A stretch of 39,470 nucleotides of DNA from Acidiphilium sp. 37-60-79 (GCA_002279355.1 NCBV01000027.1:1-39470); one strand, 5' to 3'; shown: positions 17,908 to 27,077, counted from the first letter of the stretch. Notes: generated from the sequence alone by a model not told the origin. Program-made: numbers and translations.

Positions 17908-18934
17908 TCAACAGGCCGCGCGCGAGCAGTGTTTCCGCGATTTGCACGGCGTTCAACGCGGCACCTTTGCGCAAATTATCCGCCACGCACCAGAAAGCGA
18001 GGCCATGCGCGACCGTCGGATCGACGCGCAGCCGCGAGACATAAACCGCGTCCTCGCCTTGGGATTCTGCCGGGGTGATATAGCCGCCATCGTCGCGCTC
18101 ATCGAACACGATCACGCCGGGCGCGGCGCGCAGGGCGCTGCGTGCGGCATCGAGCGGGGCGGCGTGCGCGAATTCGGCATAAACAGCCTCGGCATGGCCG
18201 ATAAAGACCGGCACGCGCACGCAGGTCGCGATGACGGCGATATCGGGGTCGAGGATTTTGCGGGTTTCCACCGCCATTTTCCATTCTTCCTTGGTCGCAC
18301 CATCATCCATAAAATGATCGATATGGGGAATGACGTTAAAGGCGATGGGCTTGGTGAAAATCTCTGGCTTATTGTAGTCATTGACATAGGTGGCTTTGGT
18401 CGAGCGTTCCAGCTCGTCCATACCCTCTTTGCCCGCACCGGAGACGGATTGATAAGTCGAGACCACCACCCGCTTGACGGTGAAGCGGTCATGCAGCGGT
18501 TTCAGGGCGACCACCATTTGGATGGTCGAGCAATTCGGGTTGGCGATGATCCGGCGCCAATTGGCACGCGCGGCGAATTTATCCAGCGCCTCGGGATTAA
18601 CCTCAGGCACCACCAGCGGCACATCCGGGTCCATCCGAAACTGGCTGGTATTATCAATCACGATGCACCCCGCCGCGGCGGCGCGCGGCGCATGGATCGC
18701 CGAGATCGCGGCGCCGGGCGAGAACAGGGCGAAATCGGTGCCGGTGAAATCATAGGTTTCAAGATTTTTAACGGTGAGCACCTGATCCTCGCCAAAGCTC
18801 ACCCGCTGGCCCGCCGAGCGCGGCGAGGCTAGGGCCACGACCTCGTTGACCGGAAAATTCCGCTCAGCGAGTGTTTTCAGCATCTCGCGCCCCACGGCAC
18901 CGGTCGCGCCGACCACAGCAACTTTAAAACTCAT
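17891..18934 (-). CDS. asd: Aspartate-semialdehyde dehydrogenase
   Basis: Reduces aspartyl phosphate to aspartate semialdehyde for lysine, threonine, methionine and diaminopimelate synthesis. The protein has 347 residues with the NADP-binding motif GATGAVG at 9-15 and the catalytic cysteine C135 in ANPNCSTIQM. The ATG at 18934 follows CGGAGCG; a seven-codon upstream extension is unsupported. It is transcribed alone on the minus strand, 68 bases downstream of the glycosyltransferase stop, and its last 17 bases overlap the end of recF on the other strand. Length and motifs are normal for the family. Confidence 0.96.
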   Translation of the reverse strand: MSFKVAVVGATGAVGREMLKTLAERNFPVNEVVALASPRSAGQRVSFGEDQVLTVKNLETYDFTGTDFALFSPGAAISAIHAPRAAAAGCIVIDNTSQFRMDPDVPLVVPEVNPEALDKFAARANWRRIIANPNCSTIQMVVALKPLHDRFTVKRVVVSTYQSVSGAGKEGMDELERSTKATYVNDYNKPEIFTKPIAFNVIPHIDHFMDDGATKEEWKMAVETRKILDPDIAVIATCVRVPVFIGHAEAVYAEFAHAAPLDAARSALRAAPGVIVFDERDDGGYITPAESQGEDAVYVSRLRVDPTVAHGLAFWCVADNLRKGAALNAVQIAETLLARGLLIKRAA

Positions 18935-19002
18935 GATTTCGCTCCGAATTTCCACATAGAATTAGCGAGGCAGGCTTCAGCGCGCAATAACATGTCGGCT
19001 GG

Positions 19003-20016
19003 TCAGATCAGCGCCGCGCGCAGGAGCGCCGCCTGATGGGGCCAATCGGGTAGGGTTTGACCGTGCGCATAAGCATGCGCACCCAGTTCGGCGCGCAAGG
19101 ACGGGCTGAACACCAAACGGCGCAACGCCTTCCCATATTGGGCGACATCATCGACCGGCGCAATGATGCCGCAGGTGGCAGGCACCAAACTCCCGGCAGC
19201 GCCGCCATCGGTGATGGCAACCGGCAGGCCGCGCGCGAGCGCTTCGGCAATCGCCATACCATAGCCCTCAAAGCGGGTGGCGAGCGCGAATAAATCGGCG
19301 TGCGCCCAGGCCGCGTCGAGTTCTGCGCCGGCGAGGGCGGGACGCAGCAATACTCGATCGGTGAGGCCAAGCGCATCGATCAAAGCAAGAATGCGCGCGT
19401 GATAGGCCGGGTCGCGTGGGGCGCCCGCGAGGATCAGGCGCCAGTCCAGATCAAAGAGCGTGGCCAAGGCTTGGAGCAGAATTTCGTGACCTTTGCGGGG
19501 CGCAAACGTGCCAAGGCTCAGCAACGTGCAGCGGCTGGCATCGGGGCGTGCGGGATCAAGCATGCGGCGCGCTTGCCTGTCCGTGCCGGGGGTGATCACG
19601 CTGATCCGGTCGGGATTGACGCAAAACGCGTGGGCTAGCCGTTCGGCAATCGGCGCGCTCGCCGCAATCACCCGACGAAAACCCGGCAGGCTGTCGCGTT
19701 CCAGCGTCTTCAGCGCTGCGCGTTCTGGCTCAGGGGTGCCCGGTTCGAGTGCGCTGGGGTGATGGATCAGCACACACGCCCCACGCGCTTGCAAGGGCGC
19801 AATACTCTCGCCAAGCCAACGCAGCGCACTGCCCTCAACCAGGATCGACGCGCCGGAGGCAATTTTGTCGACAAGGCCGGGTGAGGCTGGCTGATCCAAC
19901 GCGATGATCTCGATTTCGTCTCCCGCACGCTCAAACTCGGCAAGCATGCGGCGATGATAAAACGACGCGCCAGAAAGGGCGCTGAACGGCGCTTCGGTCA
20001 GTAGGGTGAGATCCAT
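19003..20016 (-). CDS. Glycosyltransferase, GT4-like (GT-B fold)
   Basis: A predicted retaining glycosyltransferase of about 337 residues. The C-terminal nucleotide-sugar domain carries LLSLGTFAPRKGHEILLQAL and the acidic donor motif RFEGYGMAIAEALARGLPV, typical of GT4. The N-terminal acceptor domain is short. The start is uncertain: ATG at 20016 (MDLTLLTEAPF) is used, but GTG at 20025 or TTG at 20052 are in frame and no strong ribosome site is seen. It begins 39 bases after the FlgN-like gene, on the same strand as flgI and flgJ, so it is probably transcribed with flagellar rod genes. Donor and acceptor are unknown; flagellin or surface-polysaccharide modification would be speculation. Confidence 0.82.
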   Translation of the reverse strand: MDLTLLTEAPFSALSGASFYHRRMLAEFERAGDEIEIIALDQPASPGLVDKIASGASILVEGSALRWLGESIAPLQARGACVLIHHPSALEPGTPEPERAALKTLERDSLPGFRRVIAASAPIAERLAHAFCVNPDRISVITPGTDRQARRMLDPARPDASRCTLLSLGTFAPRKGHEILLQALATLFDLDWRLILAGAPRDPAYHARILALIDALGLTDRVLLRPALAGAELDAAWAHADLFALATRFEGYGMAIAEALARGLPVAITDGGAAGSLVPATCGIIAPVDDVAQYGKALRRLVFSPSLRAELGAHAYAHGQTLPDWPHQAALLRAALI

Positions 20017-20055
20017 CGCATTCACATGCCATGAATCCAGCGCGGGAGGCAAAAT

Positions 20056-20457
20056 TCAGGCGCGGGTGGTCAGGGCAACAGGACGGATCGGCTTATTTTG
20101 CGGGGTGCCGTATGTGGTTAAGCTGGAATCTTCATCAAGCGCATGCAGCACGGTGGCAATAACGGCATCTTGCGTCGTGATTGCCCGGGCAAGCCCGTCG
20201 CGATTCTGGGTTACCGCCCGGTCAAGCTGATCCCAAAGCGTGCGGAGTGTGCGTGCAATTTGCGCTTGATCGAACCCGGCGGCGCCAGTCGTTTCAGCCC
20301 AAGCCGCTTCGAAACCATGAATAGCATCACGCTTGGCCTCCAATGCGTCGGTCATCGCGGCCCAATTTTGCAGCGCGACCGAGGCGGTCTCCTGATTGAG
20401 GCACGCGATAAGGGTAGTGGTGGTTGCAATGAGGGTTTGCAGCGTTGGATGGGTCAT
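20056..20457 (-). CDS. Small helical protein, probable FlgN-like flagellar chaperone
   Basis: A 133-residue protein that appears almost wholly alpha-helical, with Thr/Leu/Gln/Ala-rich segments (LQTLIATTTTLIACLNQET, LRTLWDQLDRAVTQNRDGL) and no signal peptide or membrane segment. FlgN chaperones for hook-associated proteins have this size, helicity and low sequence conservation, and often lie beside flgJ-type genes, as here. The ATG at 20457 is 15 bases from the end of the rod-binding gene. The FlgN assignment rests on context and general appearance, not on a clear motif; an uncharacterised flagellar protein is the alternative. Confidence 0.6.
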   Translation of the reverse strand: MTHPTLQTLIATTTTLIACLNQETASVALQNWAAMTDALEAKRDAIHGFEAAWAETTGAAGFDQAQIARTLRTLWDQLDRAVTQNRDGLARAITTQDAVIATVLHALDEDSSLTTYGTPQNKPIRPVALTTRA

Positions 20458-20472
20458 TGAGGCAGCCTGTAT

Positions 20473-20775
20473 CTAGGGTTTTGGGATCGTTGGATGGGCC
20501 GATTCGGTGAGCGAGGCTTCAATCGCCGGTGCAAGGCCTAGGCCGCCACGCGCCTCCATATCGCTCGCCACCGCTTGCAAAAAAATGGGCTGAAACGCCT
20601 GGAATTGTTTACCCGCCCCAAAGGGTGCCTCGGCATGGCCGATTGTTTGGAACATCGGCTTGAGAAATTGCGCGATCGCCATTGATTCGAATTTTTTTGC
20701 CTCAGCGCGAATCGCTTGCGGCGTTTGCGGCGGGGCTTGGAGCCGGTTGAGGGATGCAGAAACGGGCTTGATCAT
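20473..20775 (-). CDS. flgJ: FlgJ-type rod-binding protein (N-terminal domain only)
   Basis: A 100-residue protein matching the rod-binding domain of FlgJ. The conserved features are EAKKFESMAIAQFLKPMFQ in the first half and FQPIFLQAVASDMEARGGLGLA in the second. Enterobacterial FlgJ adds a C-terminal muramidase that drills through peptidoglycan; this protein has none, as is usual for alphaproteobacteria, which use a separate lytic enzyme. The ATG at 20775 overlaps the flgI stop by four bases, so the two are translationally coupled. It likely scaffolds rod assembly in the periplasm; no N-terminal signal peptide is seen, consistent with export through the flagellar type III system. Confidence 0.85.
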   Translation of the reverse strand: MIKPVSASLNRLQAPPQTPQAIRAEAKKFESMAIAQFLKPMFQTIGHAEAPFGAGKQFQAFQPIFLQAVASDMEARGGLGLAPAIEASLTESAHPTIPKP

Positions 20776-21914
20776 TCGACCACCAATTTGGCCTGCAACG
20801 CGCCATCCGCCTTGATCGCTTGCAAAATGCCGATCATGTCGTGCGGTGCGACGCCGAGTGAATTAAGCCCTGCAACCAATTCGCGCAGACTAACGCTCCC
20901 TTTGAGAATATCCATGCGTTTCCCTTTGCCTTTACTGACCGAGATGGAGGTTTTTGCGGTGGCAACCGTTTTTCCAGCGCCAAACGCGTTGGGCTGACTG
21001 ACCTCGGGGGTATTGGTGACGCGCACGGTCAGATCGCCCTGCGCGATGGCCACGGTGCTAATGCGCACATCGGCACCCATCACGATCGTGCCGGTGGACT
21101 CATCAACCACCACCGTCGCTGGCGTTGACGGTCTCACCCGCAACTCCTCAATGGCGGTAAGGTCGGTCACCACCGCACCTTTCGGGAGCGCGAGGGTAAT
21201 GGTGCGCGGATCATCGACGGTGGCAACACCGCCGCCGAGTTGATGATTGATCACCCGCGCAATGCGCGCGGCGGTGTTGAAATCGGGGTTGCGCAGCTCA
21301 AGTTTTGGCGCTGTTTCGCCCGCAAGATTAAAATTCACCGAGCGCTCGACAATGGCACCATTGGTAATCCGCCCCACCGTTGGCACGCCTTGGGTAAACG
21401 AGGCATTGGCCCCTTGTGCGGCAATCGCGCCGGTGACCAGCGAGCCTTGGGCGACCGCGTATACTTGGCCATCGGCGCCGAGCAGCGGTGTCACCAACAA
21501 AGTGCCGCCGGTGAGATTTTTCGCATCGCCAAGGGCAGAGACGGTGACATCGATCTGCTCGCCGCTATGCGTGAACGCCGGCAGATTAGCGGTCACCATA
21601 ACGGCCGCGACGTCTTTGGTTTGCAGCGAGGCGGCTTGGTCTTGGGTGTTCACGCCGAGGCGTTCGAGCATGCCGATCAATGATTGCTTGGTGAAGATTG
21701 AATTGTTGAGCGAATCGCCGGTGCCGTTCAGCCCGACGACCAGCCCATATCCGACGAGCTGGTTGTTGCGGATACCTTGAATATCGGTGATGTCCTTGAT
21801 CCGCACCTGCGCGTGCGCGACGCTGGTGACCAGCCCGAGCAACAGCAACACCATGGCCAGCAGAGCGGCTAAAGAGGGCAATCGCCACAAGCGGGATAAA
21901 ACGATTATTCGCAT
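20772..21914 (-). CDS. flgI: Flagellar P-ring protein FlgI
   Basis: Forms the periplasmic P ring of the flagellar basal body. The 380-residue precursor has a cleavable signal peptide (positively charged start, hydrophobic LAALLAMVLLLLGLV, predicted cut after AHA). The family signature follows: RIKDITDIQGIRNNQLVGYG, LNGTGDS, and the C-terminal LNSLGVAPHDMIGILQAIKADGALQA. Length is typical. The ATG at 21914 has no strong ribosome site. It is divergent from fliX, an arrangement known in Caulobacter, and is followed by the rod-binding gene, the FlgN-like gene and a glycosyltransferase. Confidence 0.96.
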   Translation of the reverse strand: MRIIVLSRLWRLPSLAALLAMVLLLLGLVTSVAHAQVRIKDITDIQGIRNNQLVGYGLVVGLNGTGDSLNNSIFTKQSLIGMLERLGVNTQDQAASLQTKDVAAVMVTANLPAFTHSGEQIDVTVSALGDAKNLTGGTLLVTPLLGADGQVYAVAQGSLVTGAIAAQGANASFTQGVPTVGRITNGAIVERSVNFNLAGETAPKLELRNPDFNTAARIARVINHQLGGGVATVDDPRTITLALPKGAVVTDLTAIEELRVRPSTPATVVVDESTGTIVMGADVRISTVAIAQGDLTVRVTNTPEVSQPNAFGAGKTVATAKTSISVSKGKGKRMDILKGSVSLRELVAGLNSLGVAPHDMIGILQAIKADGALQAKLVVE

Positions 21915-22004
21915 GAGCCGGTTTATGGCAGGGAAAAGTTAACAATTTACCGATAAAATGGCCTCATGATTGCGATAACGGGAAATTTTTATGGGTGACC
22001 GGCC
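21915..22004. promoter_or_regulatory. Divergent flgI/fliX control region
   Basis: The 90 bases between two divergent flagellar genes must hold both promoters. An AT-rich core with GTTAAC at 21938-21943 is visible, resembling one half of a CtrA site (TTAA spaced 7 from TTAA), but the second half is missing. No convincing sigma-54 GG-N10-GC element was found. The regulator is therefore unassigned. Confidence 0.35.
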
Positions 22005-22430
22005 ATGAGTAATATCGTTGGGGTGCGTGCGGCGGAGCGGGTTCGCGCAATCTTGGTGCGTGGGCCGCGCGCGATCGGTGGTTTTCAAATGGCGAAAATT
22101 GCCGGTGCTGCGGCACAGGATGTCGCCCCGTTAGCGTTGGCCGGCTTGCTGGCGTTGCAGGATGATGCCTCCCCGGCGCGGCGCGATCGCTTGGCACGGC
22201 AGGGCGGCGAACAGGTGTTGACCGCTTTGGAGTCGATCCAGCTGGGTCTGCTGGATGAGGTGGGCGGCGGCCTCGGGGCGCGGTTGAGTGCGCTCGACCA
22301 AGCTGTGGCGGGGATGAGTGCGCCCGCTGACCCGGCTTTGGCGCCCATTCTCGCGCAAATCAGGCTGCGCGCGCAGGTGGAATTGGCCCGGCGCCGCTGC
22401 GTGCATAAAGCTATATTGGAAAAATCATGA
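22005..22430 (+). CDS. fliX: Flagellar assembly regulator FliX
   Basis: A 141-residue alphaproteobacterial regulator that in Caulobacter couples basal-body assembly to FlbD-dependent transcription. The features seen are an N-terminal segment ending in FQMAKIAG, the central LALAGLLALQDD followed by RQGGEQVLTALESIQLGLLDE, and a C-terminal LAQIRLRAQVELARR. Size and order fit the family. Its position divergent from flgI repeats the known genomic arrangement and supports the call. FlbD is not in the window. The dksA gene follows after about 115 bases on the same strand. Confidence 0.85.
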   Translation: MSNIVGVRAAERVRAILVRGPRAIGGFQMAKIAGAAAQDVAPLALAGLLALQDDASPARRDRLARQGGEQVLTALESIQLGLLDEVGGGLGARLSALDQAVAGMSAPADPALAPILAQIRLRAQVELARRRCVHKAILEKS

Positions 22431-22546
22431 CCGGATGATGAAGAGCGTCGCGGGTGGCTTGGCTGATCAGGTGGGCATCGCTATAAGCCGCCTCAGATGG
22501 CGACGGCATGTAACCCCGTGCTGCGCAGGTCGGAGGAATGTCGTTC

Positions 22547-22963
22547 ATGTTGATTACTTTAGCACCTGACTATATGCCGAGTGATGACGAAGACTATATG
22601 AATCCGATGCAAATCGAGTTCTTTCGGCAACGCCTGCTGCGTTGGCGGAGCGATTTGCTGATGGAAGCAAACGGCACCCTGGCTAGCCTGTCAGAGGGCG
22701 GAATTCACGAGGCCGATATTACTGATCGTGCCAGCGTGGAGACCGATCGGGCGCTGGAATTGCGCACGCGTGATCGGGCCCGCAAGCTGATTGGTAAAAT
22801 CGATCAGGCCTTAGGGCGGCTGGATTCCGGGCAATATGGCTATTGCGAAGAAACCGGTGAGCCGATTGGCCTGCGCCGATTAATGGCGCGACCCATCGCC
22901 ACCCTGTCCATCGAAGCCCAAGAACGCCATGAGCGCCAGGAGCGCATACAGCGCGACGACTAA
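22547..22963 (+). CDS. dksA: RNA polymerase-binding transcription factor DksA
   Basis: Binds the RNA polymerase secondary channel and works with ppGpp. The 138-residue protein has the coiled-coil with tip motif EADITDRASVETD, keeping the DxxDxA tip that E. coli uses for function, and a C-terminal globular region with GYCEETGEPIGLRRL. Only one cysteine (C100) remains of the four that bind zinc in E. coli DksA; this reduced-cysteine form is known in alphaproteobacteria. ATG 22547 is preferred over ATG 22538 because GGAGGA at 22532-22537 would abut the latter with no spacer. The final seven codons (RIQRDD and stop) lie inside the first unit of a 29-bp tandem repeat. Confidence 0.95.
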   Translation: MLITLAPDYMPSDDEDYMNPMQIEFFRQRLLRWRSDLLMEANGTLASLSEGGIHEADITDRASVETDRALELRTRDRARKLIGKIDQALGRLDSGQYGYCEETGEPIGLRRLMARPIATLSIEAQERHERQERIQRDD

Positions 22964-23079
22964 TCAACGTGCGCATACAGCGCGACGACTAATCAACGTG
23001 CGCATACAGCGCGACGGCTAATCAACGTGCGCATACAGCGCGACGACTAATCAACGTGCGCATACAGCGCGACGACTAA
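22942..23079. repeat. 29-bp tandem repeat, four full copies plus a 22-bp partial copy
   Basis: The unit begins GCGCATACAGCGCGACGACT and ends AATCAACGT. Full copies start at 22942, 22971, 23000 and 23029, and a 22-bp partial copy starts at 23058. The only difference is one A-to-G change in the third copy (GACGGCT). The first copy contains the last codons and the TAA of dksA, and the last reaches the TAG of convergent eda at 23076-23078. Because 29 is not a multiple of three, the copies do not extend dksA. It fills nearly the whole junction of the two genes, where a terminator would be expected. Confidence 0.95.
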
Positions 23080-23714
23080 CCAAGCCGCAAACGGGACGCT
23101 TCGGCGGCGAGGTCGCTGATCCGCGACCAATTTTGCGCATGCATCAGCGCGGCGGGCGTGAGCCATGAGCCGCCGACGCAGGCGATATTACCCAAGGCCA
23201 GATAATCAGGTGCATTGGTCAGGGTAATGCCGCCAGTCGGGCAGAATCGCACATCCGGAATTGGCGCCGCCAGCGCTTTGAGCATGGGAATACCCCCCGC
23301 CGGCTCAGCGGGAAAGAATTTCTGGTGCAAATAACCCGCATCACGGAGCGCCAATACCTCGCTCGGCGTAGCCGCGCCAGGCAGAAACGGAATTTTGCCC
23401 TGCCGCGCAGCAGCGATCAGCGGCACGGTGGCGCCAGGGGCCACGATGAATTGCGCACCGGCCGCACTGGCCTGCTCATACTGCGTTGGCGTGAGAATGG
23501 TGCCCGCACCCACCACCATGCCAGGAACCGCGCGGATCATCGCGGCGATGGCGGGCAAGGCGGCCTCGGTGCGCAAGGTCACTTCGACAATGCCAATCCC
23601 GCCCGCGAGCAGCGCCTCGGCCAGCGGGATGGCGTGCGCCGCATCATCAATCATCAATACCGGCACCACGGGCGCAATCGCGAGATACTCAACGAGGCGT
23701 CCTTGTTGGGTCAT
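23076..23714 (-). CDS. eda: KDPG aldolase (2-keto-3-deoxy-6-phosphogluconate / KHG aldolase)
   Basis: Splits KDPG to pyruvate and glyceraldehyde-3-phosphate, the last ED step. The 212-residue class I aldolase has the Schiff-base lysine K132 in HQKFFPAE, the catalytic glutamate E44 in IVEVTLRT, and the phosphate-site glycines in PTGGIT and VGGSWL. The ATG overlaps the edd stop by four bases (ATGA), so production is coupled to Edd. It is the last gene of the sugar operon; its TAG lies in the final partial copy of the tandem repeat, and no stem-loop terminator is seen. Confidence 0.97.
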   Translation of the reverse strand: MTQQGRLVEYLAIAPVVPVLMIDDAAHAIPLAEALLAGGIGIVEVTLRTEAALPAIAAMIRAVPGMVVGAGTILTPTQYEQASAAGAQFIVAPGATVPLIAAARQGKIPFLPGAATPSEVLALRDAGYLHQKFFPAEPAGGIPMLKALAAPIPDVRFCPTGGITLTNAPDYLALGNIACVGGSWLTPAALMHAQNWSRISDLAAEASRLRLG

Positions 23715-25525
23715 GCGAACACACTCGCGCCCAGATCCGCCCCGTTGACGGCATGGCGGAAGTTACTGAACAGTTCACGGCCAAGCCCGGCATGGTGCGC
23801 GGACAGGTCAATCTCCGGCAGCGCCCGGGCCAAAAATTCCGCGTGATCAACCAACGCCGTCAGCGTGCCCGTGGTGCAATCGACGCGAATCATATCGCCA
23901 TCGCGCAGCCGGGCAATCGGGCCGCCCATGCTCGCCTCTGGTGTCACATGGATCGCTGCGGGAATTTTGCCAGACGCGCCGGACATCCGACCATCGGTGA
24001 CCAGTGCGACCCGATAGCCAAGATCTTGCAGCACGCTGAGCGGCGGGGTGAGCTTGTGGAGTTCCGGCATGCCATTGGCCTGCGGCCCCTGATGGGTAAC
24101 CACCACCACCACATCGCGATGCAATTCGCCAGCCTTGAACGCGGCCTGCATCGCTTCCTGGTTGCGAAACACCCGCGCTGGCGCTTCAACAACGCGATGC
24201 TCCGCCTTGACCGCCGATATTTTCGCCACCGCCTCGCCCAGCATACCGCGCATGATTTTCAACCCGCCATCGGCGCTGAACGGCGCATCCGCGCTGCGCA
24301 GAATGGCGGTATCACCACTGCGGGCGGGTGCTGGCACCCAGCGCAGCGCCTGATCAACCAGCACCGGCTGGCTGCGATACGCGGCAAGCCCTGCCTCGCT
24401 CCAAACGGTGCGCGCGTCGCCATGCAGCATGTGATGATCGAGCAAGGTGGCCATCAGCACCGCCATGCCGCCGGCTGCTTGAAACTGGTTCACATCGGCC
24501 GCGCCGTTGGGATAGATGCGGGTGAGCGAGGGGATACACTCGGATAAATCGGCGAAATCTTGCCACGTGATCTGGATACCGGCGGCGCGCGCCATGGCGA
24601 TCAGATGGATCGTATGATTGGTCGAGCCGCCCGTCGCGAGGAGCCCGATCATGCCATTCACAATCGAGCGTTCATCGATCATCACGCCGATGGGGCTGAA
24701 TTCATTGCCACGCGCGGTGATGGTGAGGATGCGTTCTGCGGCTGCTTGGGTGAGGGCGGTGCGCAGCGCCGTGTTCGGGTTCACGAAGGAGGCCCCCGGC
24801 AAATGCAACCCCATGATTTCCATAAGCATTTGGTTGGAGTTCGCGGTGCCATAAAACGTGCAGGTTCCAGGCGCGTGATAGGCGGCCGTTTCCGCCTCCA
24901 GTAATTCGGCGCGGCTCGCCTCGCCGGTTGCATAAAGCTGGCGAATGCGGGATTTTTCGCCATTTGAGATGCCGGACGGCATCGGGCCCGCCGGGATGAA
25001 AATGGTCGGCAAATGGCCAAAGCTCAGCGCCGCGATCAGCAGGCCGGGGACGATTTTATCGCACACGCCAAGCAGCAATGCGCCATCAAACACATCATGC
25101 GACAGGGCAATCGCGGTCGCCATCGCAATCACATCGCGCGAGAACAACGAGAGTTCCATGCCTTCGCGGCCCTGGGTCACGCCATCGCACATGGCCGGCA
25201 CGCCGCCCGCCACTTGCGCAACACCGCCCGCCGCCCGGATCGCGGCCTTGATCAGCGCCGGATAGGCCTCGAATGGCTGATGGGCCGAGAGCATGTCATT
25301 ATACGAGGTGACAATCGCGATATTGCGCTTATCGCCGCGTTTCAAATCATCCTGATCCGCTTTGGCACATCCGGCGATCGCATGAGCCAGATTGGCGCAG
25401 CCCACCGCATCGCGATGCACACCGCGCGCGATCAGCGCTTCGATCCGGGTGAGATAGGTGCGACGGCTGTCCGCGCTGCGGCTGCGGACCCGGTCGGTCA
25501 CCCGGGCAATGGGGTCAAGCACCAT
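23711..25525 (-). CDS. edd: 6-phosphogluconate dehydratase
   Basis: Dehydrates 6-phosphogluconate to KDPG, the committed ED step. The protein has 604 residues, the normal length for Edd of the IlvD/Edd family. Iron-sulfur cysteines are visible in [13 protein letters not shown] and [17 protein letters not shown], and the C-terminal [19 protein letters not shown] is characteristic. The ATG at 25525 follows AGGAGG; the frame extends upstream into the end of zwf but without homology. It starts 34 bases after the second zwf and overlaps eda. The [4Fe-4S] cluster is oxygen sensitive in known members. Confidence 0.97.
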   Translation of the reverse strand: MVLDPIARVTDRVRSRSADSRRTYLTRIEALIARGVHRDAVGCANLAHAIAGCAKADQDDLKRGDKRNIAIVTSYNDMLSAHQPFEAYPALIKAAIRAAGGVAQVAGGVPAMCDGVTQGREGMELSLFSRDVIAMATAIALSHDVFDGALLLGVCDKIVPGLLIAALSFGHLPTIFIPAGPMPSGISNGEKSRIRQLYATGEASRAELLEAETAAYHAPGTCTFYGTANSNQMLMEIMGLHLPGASFVNPNTALRTALTQAAAERILTITARGNEFSPIGVMIDERSIVNGMIGLLATGGSTNHTIHLIAMARAAGIQITWQDFADLSECIPSLTRIYPNGAADVNQFQAAGGMAVLMATLLDHHMLHGDARTVWSEAGLAAYRSQPVLVDQALRWVPAPARSGDTAILRSADAPFSADGGLKIMRGMLGEAVAKISAVKAEHRVVEAPARVFRNQEAMQAAFKAGELHRDVVVVVTHQGPQANGMPELHKLTPPLSVLQDLGYRVALVTDGRMSGASGKIPAAIHVTPEASMGGPIARLRDGDMIRVDCTTGTLTALVDHAEFLARALPEIDLSAHHAGLGRELFSNFRHAVNGADLGASVFA

Positions 25526-25559
25526 GATGAGCCTCCTGGCTGGGGGTGCAAAGCAAAAA

Positions 25560-27059
25560 TCACGATTGGATCGGCTCGCCTGCCTGTTCATCGAACCAAC
25601 TGCGATTATCCCGCACAATCATCGCAATCGCTTCCGTCGGGCCCCAGGTGCCGGCCGTGTATAAACGTGGCCGATCCCCGGCATTTTTCCACGCATCGAT
25701 GATCGTCTCGGTCCATTGCCAGGCGGCTTCCACCTCATCGCGGCGCATAAATAAGGTGGCGTTGCCGCGCACCACATCCATCAGCAACCGCTCATAGGCG
25801 TCGGGTAAATGCTCCTTGAAGGTTTCGGCAAAGCTGAGATTGAGCGGCGCGTTGCGCAGCCGTAAGCCACCAGGGCCGGGCTCCTTGGTCCATAGATGCA
25901 GGCGGATATGTTCATTCGGCTGCACCCGGATCACCAACCGATTAGGCTGGGCCTGATCCGAGCCGGTCGGGAAAATCCAATACGGCACCGGTTTAAACTG
26001 GATCACGATTTCTGATACTTTCTCAGGCATCCGCTTGCCTGAGCGCAAATAAAACGGCACCCCCGCCCAGCGCCAGTTTTTCACCTCAACCTTGAGCGCC
26101 GCGAACGTCTCGGTGGTAGAGCCAGGCGCAATATCGTGCTCATCGGCATAAGCCTTGACCGGATTGCCATTGATCGCCCCGGCACGATATTGGCCGCGCA
26201 CCGATTTGGTCGCGATATCCGCGGGCGTAATCGGCGCCAGCGCATGCAGCACCTTGATTTTTTCGTCACGCACCGATTCCCGGTCCAGCGAGGCAGGCGG
26301 CTCCATCGCGACCAAACAAAGCAACTGCATCAGATGGTTTTGGATCATATCGCGCAACGCACCGGTATGATCGTAATAGCCGCCACGATCTTCCACGCCC
26401 ACGGTTTCGGCCACGGTGATTTGCACATGATCGATGCCATTATGGTTCCAAACAGGCTCGAACAGCGAGTTCGCAAAGCGCAGCACCAGCAGGTTCTGCA
26501 CGGTCTCCTTGCCCAAATAATGATCGATGCGAAAAATAGTGCGCTCATCAAACACCGCCCCGACCCGGTCATTAATGTCGCGTGCAGACGCCAGGTCATG
26601 ACCAATCGGCTTTTCCAGCACGATGCGGGTTTCCGGGGTGTTCAGCGCGTGTCGTTTGATCGTATCGGCAATCGCGCCATAGAGTTCCGGCGCGGTGGCG
26701 AGATAGAAAATCCGCACTTTGCGCGGCTCGTTGTTGAGCAGCGTGGCAAGCTCGGCCCAACCATGATCTGCCGTGGCATCGCACGAGACATAATGCAGCC
26801 GATCCAAAAAGCGGCTGAGCGAGGCTTTGTCGAGCGCCTTCGCGCCAACAAACTCGGTCAGGCTCTTATGCACCAGCGTTTGAAACTGCTTGCGGGTCAT
26901 CTCCGCGCGCGCCGAGCCAATGATGCGCGAGGCGGCGGGCAATTGGCCGTCCGCATCGCGATGATACAGGGCAGGGAGCAACTTGCGCCGCGCCAAATCG
27001 CCGGTGCCGCCAAACACCACATAATCGAAATCATCAATGATCGGCTGAGTAAAATTCAT
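25560..27059 (-). CDS. zwf: Glucose-6-phosphate 1-dehydrogenase (ED operon copy)
   Basis: The second G6PDH in the window, 499 residues. The coenzyme loop reads [10 protein letters not shown] and the active-site motif RIDHYLGKE lies at residues 177-185, followed by [11 protein letters not shown] and [10 protein letters not shown]. It resembles the usual proteobacterial ED-linked Zwf more than the copy at 6296-7852, which differs in the coenzyme loop (GAGGDLTKRL) and in length. The ATG at 27059 follows GGAGCG. The GH68 gene ends 18 bases upstream and edd starts 34 bases downstream, so glucose 6-phosphate from sugar breakdown can be channelled to the ED pathway by one transcript. No lactonase gene is in this operon. 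Confidence 0.96.
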   Translation of the reverse strand: MNFTQPIIDDFDYVVFGGTGDLARRKLLPALYHRDADGQLPAASRIIGSARAEMTRKQFQTLVHKSLTEFVGAKALDKASLSRFLDRLHYVSCDATADHGWAELATLLNNEPRKVRIFYLATAPELYGAIADTIKRHALNTPETRIVLEKPIGHDLASARDINDRVGAVFDERTIFRIDHYLGKETVQNLLVLRFANSLFEPVWNHNGIDHVQITVAETVGVEDRGGYYDHTGALRDMIQNHLMQLLCLVAMEPPASLDRESVRDEKIKVLHALAPITPADIATKSVRGQYRAGAINGNPVKAYADEHDIAPGSTTETFAALKVEVKNWRWAGVPFYLRSGKRMPEKVSEIVIQFKPVPYWIFPTGSDQAQPNRLVIRVQPNEHIRLHLWTKEPGPGGLRLRNAPLNLSFAETFKEHLPDAYERLLMDVVRGNATLFMRRDEVEAAWQWTETIIDAWKNAGDRPRLYTAGTWGPTEAIAMIVRDNRSWFDEQAGEPIQS

Positions 27060-27077
27060 TTTTCGCTCCGCAGGCAG

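Noticed and set aside
17624-18832. Long plus-strand open frame (about 400 codons) opposite asd
   Set aside because: It is antisense to a well-supported gene, has no recognisable domains or start signal, and long antisense frames are expected at this GC content.
21915-22004. CtrA box between flgI and fliX
   Set aside because: Only one TTAA half-site is present; the second half at the required spacing is missing, so a CtrA site is not claimed.
22942-23079. CRISPR array
   Set aside because: The 29-bp units are directly adjacent with no spacers, and no cas genes are present, so this is a simple tandem repeat.
23753-24547. Plus-strand open frame of about 260 codons opposite edd
   Set aside because: It is a shadow of edd with no family resemblance and no ribosome site.
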